A stretch of DNA of 64,000 bases from Eleusine coracana subsp. coracana. Lineage: Eukaryota > Streptophyta > Magnoliopsida > Poales > Poaceae. Positions 35,305 through 45,211 of the stretch are shown one piece after another. The DNA is taken from contig CM064426.1 of assembly GCA_032690845.1 (NCBI GenBank), positions 71,970,403-72,034,402 of the forward strand. Reading direction: 5' to 3'. Position 1 is the first letter of the stretch. Every line of letters starts with the position of its first letter. A program made the translations under genes and the position numbers. The notes below the pieces were generated by a model, which had not been told where the DNA came from, did not search any database, and was given only the letters and a program-made list of their open reading frames with translations.

Positions 35305-36741
35305 TGTTTTGGTAATTAAAGACGACCCTTATTTTTGACTAACTACATTGTTGAGATGATTATGGTTGTAGTCAAAATAAGGGATGGAATAATGGATGAA
35401 GTGATATACACATGGATGGCTCAAGGCAGAGGTATCTTAATAGGGTTTTCCTTTTTGCCGGTCACAAGAAGATTAGAGATGAGTGACCGGATTATAGGTT
35501 AAATGCCATACTATCAAGAGGGGTCGATGAAATGACCTTGAGTATCCATGATTGCCATAAATTCTCAATTCCTATCTTGTGAGTGGTTCTGTGTGAGTTG
35601 AGTGTGCTAAGCAAAGAGTAAAAGAAGGGGAGGCTGGCAGGTCACTCCTGGCGGTCAGACCGCCAGGACCCGCGGTCTGACCGCCGGTGCGCACCAGAGA
35701 CGGCCAAAGGAGTGGCCTCTCTGGATGCTCGGGTGATGGCCTGACGGTCTGACCTTCGTTAACCACGGTCTGACCGTCAGTGCATGTCTGGTGTCGGCAG
35801 AGACTTTGTTCTCAGGTGAAAGTTGAAAGTGTCCCAACGGTCTGACCGTGGGTGATGACGGTTTGACCGTCGGGCTTGTGCCAGAACGAGTTTGAAAGTC
35901 AAACTAGCCGTTGAGTTGTACGACGGTCCGACCATGGGGAGTCACGGTCAGACCGTCCGGTGCGCAGAAAGCTGTAACGGCTAGTTTTCAAAGGGTAGCC
36001 TATTTATACCTCCTCTATCCCGTGCATAGAGGTCGAGTTGACCATTAGAAAAGCATTGTACACCCTTTGGAGCTGATTCCCTTCTCACACAAAGCCTTAG
36101 TGGAAAGATTGCAAGTGTGTGAGTGTGAGTGCCCTAATCTTGAGTGTTTTGAGCATTGTGGCACTTGGGATCCTCAAGCAAGCGTCATCGACTTGTTACT
36201 CTTGGAGGTTGCCGCCTCCTAGACGGCTTGGAGGAGTCAAATTCGTGAGCCCTTCAAGAAGCTTGTGAAGGAGGTCCGGATTCTTGTGAGAGGTGCGGTG
36301 CTCACCTCACCAGAGCGGTGAAGAGCAACCCTAGTGGAATCGAGGTTTGGAGAGGTTCAAGGTATTGATTGTTTTCTATCTCAAGTTGTTCTTTGTGAGC
36401 CCTTCTTGGTGGTGGAGAAGTGGATACTTGAGGAGAGAAGCATTTCATACGCTTGAATCCGCCTCAATGTGGATTAGGGGTGATCGGCAAATCACCGAGA
36501 CCACGGGAAAATATCCTTTGTCTCTTGACTTGTATTTTCATATGTTGTTTACATACTAGAAATTGATTGATGTATGTCACCTAGGATTATTAACCTACTT
36601 TAGCTCTAACCTAGGTTTAGTTGTCAATTTCTTGCTTTTATCCAATTGTCTTTAAATTCCGCAATTAGTTGGATAGTTAGCTTTTAAATTTTTTAAATCG
36701 GCTATTCACCCCCCCTCTAGCCGGGGTCCTTCGATCCTACA
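35305..36741 (+). mobile_element. Solo-LTR-like element X2 with palindrome array
   Basis: Begins TGTTTTGGTAATTAA and ends TCCTTCGATCCTACA after a C-run (ATTCACCCCCCCTC). This is the typical 3' end of a long grass LTR that would be followed by a Met-tRNA primer site, but no primer site follows here. Regions in order: a U3-like part with eight copies of CGGTCTGACCG-type palindromes (35650-35958), the words AACGGCTAG (35977) and TATTTATA (36001-36008), then about 740 bp of transcribed-region-like sequence with no gene. The 5-bp flanks (TTTAG / CCGGG) do not match, so the 5' boundary or insertion history is uncertain. Confidence 0.55.
35650..35958. repeat. Paired palindrome array in X2
   Basis: Eight near-palindromes of core CGGT(C/T)(T/A/C)GACC start at 35650, 35672, 35743, 35764, 35836, 35857, 35922 and 35943. 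They form four pairs: members 21-22 bp apart, pairs 86-93 bp apart. The last ends about 40 bp before the TATA box. Confidence 0.85.
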
Positions 36742-36884
36742 CCGGGGTTCGGCACGAGGAAACCGACAGGTCTGCTCGCCCAGATGTCTCTGTCTCTCTC
36801 CGATCGATGTGCATCCATCCTTTCCATTATTTCTCGCCTGCGTCATCATCGTGTTGCTTGCATGTGTTGTTTATGTTGCAGCAA

Positions 36885-38392
36885 TGTAAGGACCGAAGGC
36901 ATAACGAGAGGGGGGGGGGTGAATCAGTAAGCCGCTCATGAATTCAAATACTTCAATTCACACTACTTGAGTCTAACAAGCATTGTAACCTAAATAATTC
37001 TAGTAAGACAAGACCCTACACATACTAGTGTTCATGACAAAAGCAAGCGCGGAAGCCAAACACACTAGACTTTGCAAGCCACAATTCAATCTAATCACTA
37101 TAGCACACAATTACGGAATAGTAAAGAGGGGGTCAAGAAATGCTCATGATTTTTTTCTCGAGGTCCCGGAAGAATGGTGCCATCCCCTACTCGTTGAACC
37201 ACTCCCGTCGGAGTCCCGGTCCCTCCCGCCACCGATGTGGAGTTCTCGCCCACAAGCCCGCAATCACTCCCGGAGTAAAGACATAGTGCGCGTCATCGCT
37301 ACCATCATGACACAAGATCACCTCCCTCGAGCACTTGCTGGACTCCCCGAGTCGACATGGACGCTCACTATTGATGTCCCTTTCACCGGCGAGCTCAAAC
37401 CGGGTAGAAACTTGTGATGACCTTCACAACCAATCACGATAGGCTCGATCACCGATACCTAACCGGTCTAGGTCTCATCAAATATCAATAGTAATAGTCT
37501 AGATCACACCCTCAAGGACACCCTAGACTTAGATATGCAAGATGCTCTAGTTACTCCCCTCTAGCATTCTCAAGATATGCAATATCTCCTTCTAGTGCTC
37601 TCCTCTTTTCCTCTTGGACCTTACCAAAAACTCTCAGGTATTTCACTGGCCAAGAGTGGTCTCCAAGACCCCAGCAACGAAGTTATATAGGCTTCCAATC
37701 TTCAACTAGCCATTGCTCCATGAAATCAGCTTTCTAGGCCTATTGACCGGACTGTCCGGTCACTGCCTGACCAAACCGTCCGGTCACTGCAAATACTGGC
37801 TCCAACGATTGAACCCACTGTTGATTCCTCTGCTGACCGAACCGTACGGTCAGCTAACCGGACCATCCAGTCTGTTTCTCTCTCTAGTCCAGAAACATTT
37901 CGTGTGCTGCTTCCTCGCTGCCCAAGTCCCACTTCTACTAACTAAATCGTCCGGTCACTAGGACTTCCAGACTTGACAGCTTCCTCTCTGCTTGTTGTTA
38001 AGTTCTAGACATCTTCACCAAGTGATCGTACAGTCTAGTCACCGTTGACCCCTCTATCCGGTCACTATGTCCAGAAGATGAAACTTGTCATCTTCGCTTA
38101 ACTTCATTTTCTGGCTTCTCCGAATAGCTCCTTGGTTTCTCCACTGTCATCTAGTGACTATGATTTCACCGAGCAACCTTGCACATCACCGACTAGACAT
38201 GATCTAAGAGAAATGACCTAGACCCCCTTGATAGTCCAGTTTTTCTTATATACCCAAAGCCCTGACAACTAGACATGTATTCCCAACACTTGCTTCATAG
38301 CTTGTCCTCAGCTTTGATCCATCTCTATCAATCCTTGGACTCCATCAAGCTCACAAGCCTCCATGCTTACGGTCGTTGTCATTAATTGCCAA
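36885..38392 (-). mobile_element. Solo-LTR-like element X3 with palindrome array (minus orientation)
   Basis: Starts TGTAAGGACCGAAGG, with a run of ten G and GTGAATCAG, mirroring the X2 end. The far side contains GTCATTAATTGCCAA, the reverse complement of the X2 start motif. A TATA word (TTATATAG, 37683-37690) lies about 800 bp inside, followed by CAACTAGCC and an array of ACCGTCCGGTCA-type palindromes (37746-38065). No internal genes. Flanking 5-bp duplications are not evident. Confidence 0.5.
37746..38065. repeat. Paired palindrome array in X3
   Basis: The core GTCCGGTCA or a variant occurs at 37754, 37778, 37844, 37865, 37949, 38028 and 38056. Pair members are 21-28 bp apart and pairs lie about 85-110 bp apart. 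Same layout as X2 but a different palindrome sequence. Confidence 0.75.
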
Positions 38393-38900
38393 GGCTATCA
38401 TCATCCAAATGATTTGTAGTCGAGTTTAATGATGATTCCTATACAGATAACACTCATGTAGATATTAACACATAATTTCATAGTTGTCATCTATCACCAA
38501 AATATTCATATCTTAGGGATCCCATCAATGGACATGAAGCTTACAAACAACATGACAGGGAAAGCAGCAGGGTCATCATCGTCGTTTTCAGGTGGCATGT
38601 GCACCAAGGCCCTAGGCTGCAACACTGGATGTTGCGCGCCATGCACTTGCCTGTGGACATGAGGAAGATGACCAAACCGGGCGAGAGCAACGGAGCAATG
38701 AAATGGTTTCAATTTCTGTCCTTGACTGAAGAAACTCTGAATACACAAATACAGACAATCACCTCACCTGGCCCTCACATAACCTGTGCTTGCTCAAGAT
38801 ATGCACTAAACTGAAAGTGGAAACTAAAGCATAGTGTAAACTGTCAGCATAGGCCCCCATGTGACTTGCATTTGAGTCACAACTTTGTTGTGGTCTCTGC
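38393..38900. other. Intergenic, no gene seen
   Basis: Short open frames on both strands, none recognisable. It lies between X3 and a receptor-kinase fragment. Confidence 0.35.
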
Positions 38901-38904
38901 TTAC

Positions 38905-39208
38905 AGTTGTGCAGGTAAGCATAGACAAGGAGCCTATGGGATTTCTCAGCACAAAATCCTACCAAACTGATGAGATTGTGGTGATAAATTCTGCCAATCG
39001 TCATCACCTCTGCTAAGAACTCTTCCATTCCCTGCTCAACACCCTTCAAACGTTTTACAAGAACTATTTCCTGCCAATCTTGCCCTTGAAGACCGACCCA
39101 AAGCCGCCACTTCCAAGTTTCATAGAGAACTGCTAACTAGCTAGCTTCAACTCGTCAAAGGAGAAACATTTTGGTGTTCCAAGTATGCCATCGAGGAGTT
39201 TGTCTTCA
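38905..39208 (-). pseudogene. Receptor-like kinase (SD2-5 type) N-lobe fragment
   Basis: Minus-strand translation gives FSFDELKLAS, a TAG, QFSMKLGSGGFGSVFKGKIG (glycine-rich loop), another TAG and a frame change, then VKRLKGVEQGMEEFLAEVMTIG and LISLVGFCAEKSHRLLVYAYL. This is the kinase N-lobe: GxGxFG loop, the VAVK lysine region reduced to VK, the C-helix glutamate in EEFLAE, and the hinge. The sequence matches the G-type lectin SD2-5 kinase family. The rest of the kinase is absent. The right end coincides with the start of an LTR. Confidence 0.7.
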
Positions 39209-39628
39209 TGTATTGATGATACGTATCCAGGGTACCTCTCATAGAAAGAAAGTAGAGATAGACTCCTACTTGGATATGTATACTAGTCCGACTAGGACTC
39301 CGCCATATAACTTTATCCCCTCGGATATATAAGGAGGGGCAGGGACCCCCCTCAAGGGGTATTAAGCAATAGGACAGTAGATAGATTAGACACAACAAGA
39401 CATCATCATCTAGGTCTACCCTTCTTATCTAGATCTATGATCTAGACATATGAATACAAATACCCAGGAACATAGGATGTAGAATTATTATCCTTCAGGA
39501 GGCTCAAACCTATATAAATCGACATCTTATGTTACCATCGTCTCTTGATCTCGCGCATATCCCTATTCTACATATAAATCGTCATAGGTGAACTATCCTA
39601 TGTCTAGTGCCGAGATTAAGTCTCGACA
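39209..39628 (+). mobile_element. LTR-like sequence, 420 bp
   Basis: Starts TGTATTGATGATACG and ends AAGTCTCGACA. Contains a TATA-like GGATATATAAGGAGGGG at about 39323, placed as a promoter in a rice-type LTR. No second LTR was seen in the window. A target duplication was not resolved. It abuts the kinase fragment, which may have been split by the insertion. Confidence 0.5.
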
Positions 39629-41354
39629 TTTGACATCGTTCATGGGTAGAGCGTGACGATCGGCATGTCGAGTTTGATGGTTAAGTTTTTTCATCAAAAT
39701 ATTGTCGGTCGACGAGATTAAGAACTGTCTGCAGTGGTACTATAGCGGTGCTCAGGCAGACCAGTGGTTCATCAGGCGCCTGCATGCATTGGCACCAACG
39801 ATTTCGATGACGAATTCCTGCTTGAAGCTACATCGCTGCCACGATGATCGAGGAGCCGCAAGATCGTGCACAACTGCTAGTCGGCGGGTCAATTGTGCCA
39901 ACCGATCGAAGTCGGCGAGTCGATCATTAAAGATCAACGAGTCCGCAAAACACCTGTCGTATTTGGTTGCTATACTTGAAAACAATCTCCGAGTCTAATT
40001 CTCTAATGACTTCACGAGGGAAGATTCTTTCCTTTCTTTAATTTTTCCATATTATTTTATTCATAATATGTCAACCAATCCCATTAATTAAGGGGCTGGA
40101 TACTCATCACGTGATTTGTTTTCGCATGCATACATGAGCTGCACGGGAGCTGTCAATGGAGGACCCAACGTGCGATTGCAGTAAGCACTTCAGCTTTAAC
40201 CCAAGCAGTTAGCTTTCTTCATGCACTTGCCCGGCCAACTCGCACGCAGGCAAGGCAGCGTCCAAAACCTGGTCGTCTACCAGCTCTTGCTAGATACATT
40301 GTTGGTGTTCTTCGGTGCAAGCTTGCATGGTGCCGCCATGCTTGAGCAAATCGTCATAGTCTTTGTCCCTGCTGGTACCAGCCAGTCACACCATGATGCC
40401 CTCGTGTTGCATCCACGCAACAACATCATCTGCTACGACGACATCTTCAATGAGGGTGACCGCCACCCGGCAATAGCGTCACGATATGACACCTCCGACG
40501 ACTCGATGACATCACTGCTATTCAACGGCTCGACTGCTCAGCGACTACATAGACATGCCCAAGGGCTACTCAACAACGCCTTCGAAGATTTAGCGCTTCG
40601 GTGTTTCAGCCACTCGGCTACTTAACGACGACCGGATGACTGTGTTACTCAATAACATTGTCGTGACTCAGCCACTCAATAATATCGCCACACCATCTTT
40701 CTTCAACTTTTTCCATACAATAGCACAAATAAAGATTAGTATTAGAGAAAACCTGCAGCTGTGGAGCCTACAACAATACCGATCCTCCTATTTGGTGAAC
40801 GATTCTTCTTGTACCTTGAGAAACGCTGAAACTTCAGTGATGACTGTGGCAAGAACAAATTTACATTTTGCTTTGATAGGAGCAAGCAGTGACCATTATC
40901 CTCACCGAACTGCTAAAAAGGTACGCCTCTGCGTGAACAAATCCATTAAGCAAGATTGCTTGCAATCCTTTTCTGAAGGAGTTGTTGTGATTAGTGTTTG
41001 GAACGTGTTGTTACTAAAGTAAGAAACATTGTTGAGTCGTATCAGCCGCTGATTGTGCTTATGGTCGCAAGAGATGCTAGTTAAGGGCGTGCACCCAGCA
41101 TCTCGATGTTGTTCATTGTGGAACTTAAGATAGTAGTACTAGGACAGTATTGCAAATGCTATAATAATCTGGATTGCGTGAGAACCTCTAATGAGAGATT
41201 GAGCCTCAATGTCAACAAGAAATTAGCAAATCACCAGGATTACTCAGTCCTGATATCTGAATGTACAATTGCCATAGCAGTAATCTATGGGCATATCTGA
41301 ATATACTCACGGGACACCTGTCTAATGCATTTAGGAGAAATTGTGGGTCCTGTT
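39629..41354. other. Possible retrotransposon internal or spacer DNA, no clear gene
   Basis: Frames at 39702-39998, 40221-40625 and 40636-41022 carry no domain I know. Repeated 'GGCTACTCAACAACGCC'-like words near 40500-40690 resemble LTR or leader repeats of rice gypsy elements, but this is weak. Confidence 0.3.
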
Positions 41355-42435
41355 AGAGCATCTCCAAGAGCTCTCCAATAAGTACTTTAAATTAAATTAT
41401 TGAGATTTATTATAAAAATCATTCTCCAACAGCTCCCCCTAAACACCTCCCTGTTTTTATCCCCTCCCTAAATCAGACTCAATTGTAGTTAAATGAAGGT
41501 AACAAATCAGGGTCCCCAATTCCACTCCTCTCGCGAGCCTCGGCGAAGAAAGGAAAAAACATGATCCCGCGCCATTGCCCTCAGCTGGTCCGTCGCCCCC
41601 CCCCCCCCCCCCCCCCCCCTCCCCCTCCTCTCGCTGCGACGCCGAGGTCCACGCCGTCACTTGGCCCCAAATCGATGCTGTCGTCTCCACTTGGCCCCAA
41701 ATCGATGCCGTGCGACCTTGTTCTTCCCACCCCAGCGGCGCTCGGCCCTCCTCCCGCCGCGCCGTCTCCACTTGACCCCGAATCAACATTGCGCCGTCTC
41801 CGCTTGGCCCCAATCGATGCCGCGCAGCCTCGGTCGTCCCGCCGCAATGGTGCTTGGTCCTCCTATGGCGAAGCCGAGGTAATCCTCCCGCAGCGCCGTC
41901 TCCACCTGCCCTGAATCAACGCCACGGGGCCTTGGTAGTTTCCCCACACCGGCGCTCGGTCCTCCTCCCTTTCACGATGCCACGCTCATCCCTACACCGC
42001 GCCTCCACAGCTCGTCCGCCCCAGCGCCTCTCCCTTGTTTAATCGGGCTCTGTTAAGTTTTACTCTAGCTAGGTAGTTGACCAGTTGTATATGTATTGCT
42101 CTGAATTTTGTGCATAGTGAATTATTGATCTGAGGAAACAATGATTGAGGATCATTAGGCATAGTCACGTGTTTACTTGCCAAAACTACCAAGAACCAAC
42201 GCCTGCTAATCTTCTGCTGACAACGATCGGAGCAGCAGAGACATGCGAGCAGCCTCAGAAGCCGCCTGTTTATCTCCAACGAAGGTTGTAGCAGAAGTGC
42301 TAATTTCAATTTGAATTGGATCATTTTTAGGAGAATTGTTGGAGGAGGAAAGATATTTTCGCCCCAATAGTTTTTGAGCTACTACTAAAAACTGATTTTT
42401 GGGACCTATTTTTAGGGGAACTCTCGGAGATGATC
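41355..42435. mobile_element. TIR element with GC-rich insert (Pack-type candidate)
   Basis: The left end GAGCATCTCCAAGAGCTCTC and the reverse complement of the right end (GATCATCTCCGAGAGTTCCC) form imperfect inverted termini. The interior (41560-42050) is GC-rich and Pro-rich in several frames, including a C24 homopolymer at 41596-41619. This is unlike the AT-rich arms. It may have captured gene leader sequence. The GC-rich frames overlap on both strands, so no CDS is called. Confidence 0.4.
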
Positions 42436-43670
42436 GCCAAATCTGAAATGCCAACAGTCCACAGAACATACTTTTCATCTGAAAACTACCGTATCTACTT
42501 TAGATCGGATTAAGAAGAGATGGTCACAAAAAGGTGAACGGAACAAAAGAAATTCTTCTGTTATTTCAGGATGAGACCATCCCTTTTTTTTTTCTTCCAA
42601 ACAGTTGAACTGATCATTTTGACCACTTAAATATTCATGTATTTTGCACAAAACAAGGCATACTGATCCCGTCCAAAAAAAAAATACATACCTAAAGAAA
42701 TACCACAATTTTAGATTTTAGACTCACCATTTCTTACACCGCCAAGGTAGATGATGTCACAATGCTTTGCCTACTATCAAAAGAACGGCTGAAACCAGGC
42801 ATGTACCTCAAAAACAGAATGTATACACAAGCTATAGGATTGAATCACAAGGTAAATCCAGTCAAAAAATAAAAAAGAATCACAAGGTAAATGCATACAT
42901 GAATCTGAAAAGGCTGTAACAGATAAAGCATGTGCATTTAACTGGGAAAAGGAAAACCCTTAGTGTTTTTTCTATTAAGTGTTGCTATTTTTTGTGAATA
43001 GTTCAACATGTTGTGGTCTAACACAGTGAATTTCCCATAAGATCTACAGCATATGTTAACAGACTCATCTTTCCAGAGAAATAGTGATACACTGAATCGG
43101 TTTATCATAGTTTCATAGAGACACAATATTAAACAACGTAAAAACACTAAGTCGCTAACTGCTACTACTATAACCATATATGTGATTGTATTTTCTCAAC
43201 ACATCAAGTAAAGGGGGATGAAAAAAAACAGAGGTACAAAAAAGTGTCTGTAAACATAATAAGCATGAAGCAACATGTAATGTCAGAAAAGTAGCTCGAA
43301 GCATGAGTTGTTCCATAAACAGATTAAAATTTGTAAGAAAACCAGTGACAGTTATCCTCACAAAGGCTTATAACGACTTAGATAGCATCAGCAAACAACA
43401 GTTGAACAAACAAGAGCTTAAACGACTTTTACTAAACAAATAATGAAATAAGTCTTGCTAGCATTCTAAAAGTCATCTTACATAATGGTTGAACATCACT
43501 GGTCTGACTAAAACAACACAAAATTCAGCCTACAAGAGAAATGAAACTTCAAACTTTGTAGCTCAGAAGGTACGGTGACTCCTATTAATCTAATAGATAG
43601 CTACATCATCTGATGATCCATGATGCAAAACCATGGTGCTGCAGTGACAAAATGTGGAGTTGCACCTTGC
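42436..43670. other. Intergenic, no gene seen
   Basis: AT-rich DNA downstream (in gene sense) of the F-box gene. It may hold its 3' UTR near 43600-43780. Confidence 0.4.
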
Positions 43671-43672
43671 AG

Positions 43673-43786
43673 GCCTACACTCAACAATTTTTACGGCCTG
43701 TCTACCGCTGATTCCAAGAACAAGGGAACATATGGAAGACAACATTTATCCGATGCCTACACTCAACAATTTTTACGGCCTGTCTA
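43673..43786. repeat. 32-bp direct repeat overlapping the F-box stop codon
   Basis: GCCTACACTCAACAATTTTT plus ACGGCCTGTCTA is identical at 43673-43704 and 43755-43786 (period 82 bp). The final CTA of the second copy is the antisense of the F-box gene's TAG. Confidence 0.85.
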
Positions 43787-44833
43787 GTAGACATCTCCAA
43801 GATTACAGATGACACGGACCTCCCTACGATCCATTATATATGCCATCAACGTTTCCTTCTCACCAAAAACGAAGAAAATCATATTACCTTCCGGGTAAAT
43901 TCCAATCACTTGGTAGTCCCTAACAACCCGCATCCTCTTGCCACCAAACAGGAGCAATGTGCTGACCGTATGCTTCAATATCCATTCATTGGTAGCATAG
44001 TCATCACGAGTCCAAATGGACAGTTTGAAGCTATCATCATCAAGAACACAAATGTAAGATAGGTGACCCTGAGCTTGATGGATGAAGCCATACCCATCCT
44101 TGATTGGTGCAGGAATTGTCCTCCATGTCTTCCCCTCCATATCCACGGTCAATATTTCAGAATACATGTTTCCGTGTAGAAAGCCATTAAGAAAGACACT
44201 TCTTGGCGGATCAAAAAAATGATCATCACTATGCCATCCACTTTACACGGAATTCCATGATCCAGTTTTGGATGAATAGATCTGCAACCGATTTAAATAC
44301 CCAAGACAGTCTACCACATGCAGAATGACATGGAAATGCCAGGATACGGTTCGGTCGAAGCACAGGCGCGCATAACTCTCTTCGCCATCCGGAACCATAA
44401 CATCCGGCAACATAACCCACTTCTCTGTCGCAGGATTGCACACAGCATAATGGAGCGACAAAATCCCGTCACTGTTGGGTGGACCACGCAGAATGTAGAA
44501 GCAAAGCAGGAGGCCATCACAAGAATCCAAGAGTTGAAGGTCGCTGCTGCTGGAGACGGGTAGGTACGGGAAGGACGGGTCGATGAACGGTGTGCCATTT
44601 TCGGTGATGCTGGTGAAGTGGTGGTCCTTATTGTGGAGACTTGAGTAGAAGAAGCCGGCGAGGGTCTGGGGTAGCTTCTCGCGGTAGCAAGGGTCGGAGA
44701 TGAGGTTCAGCCATGACCGGGAGACACATTTGAAGCGGCAGACGGACCCAACAGGGAGGCGGCTCAGGATCTCGATGAGGATGTCGTCCGTGAAGCTGGC
44801 CGCCGGGTTCCTCGTCTCCGGGGGCTTCTCCAT
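43784..44833 (-). pseudogene. F-box protein gene with one premature stop
   Basis: A single uninterrupted reading frame of 350 codons on the minus strand except for a TAA at 44243-44245 (codon 197). An F-box motif lies at residues 13-50 (FTDDILIEILSRLPVGSVCR, then CVSRSWLNLISDP). F-box proteins link substrates to SCF ubiquitin ligases through SKP1. The C-terminal part has the plant F-box-associated pattern: YAVCNPATEKWVMLPD, then after the stop SVFLNGFLHGNMYSEIL, ILTVDMEGKTWRTIP and DYQVIGIYPEGNMIFFVFGE. The frame downstream of the stop is perfectly preserved, so the nonsense change is recent, or a 196-residue product is made. The true stop at 43784 sits in a 32-bp duplicated block. The upstream flank is part of a segmental duplication shared with the ALKBH1 gene. 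Confidence 0.8.
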
Positions 44834-45211
44834 CTCGCGGATCCCCCGTGGGGATGAGATCAGCCTGCAGTTAGATGAGGCTTCAGAAATCTGATGGGAG
44901 ATTCAGCGCATTTTATTCAGTAAATAGGGGAGCGATTACCTGTGTCCTTGGAATCCGGCAGAGTGCGGGGGGCGATGAAGCAGCGACGGTGGCGGCGCTG
45001 TCGAGCACGGCACGATATCGAATAGCCGTGCCGGGCTGGCCCGATGGCCAGTCAGGCACGCGGCGGTGACGACGTCGTTGTCGCCAGGAGCAGGACGCGG
45101 CCTCCGCGCGGCGCGACGTCGAGAAGCGGACCCGGGGAGAAGTGACGGCGGCGGCGGCGACGCGGGCGACGGGCGGCGGCGAGGAGTGGCTGTGGCGCGA
45201 GTGACGATGGA

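Noticed and set aside
40221..40625. 134-codon frame as a gene
   Set aside because: No recognised domain, located in probable retrotransposon-derived DNA, no supporting splice or promoter context.
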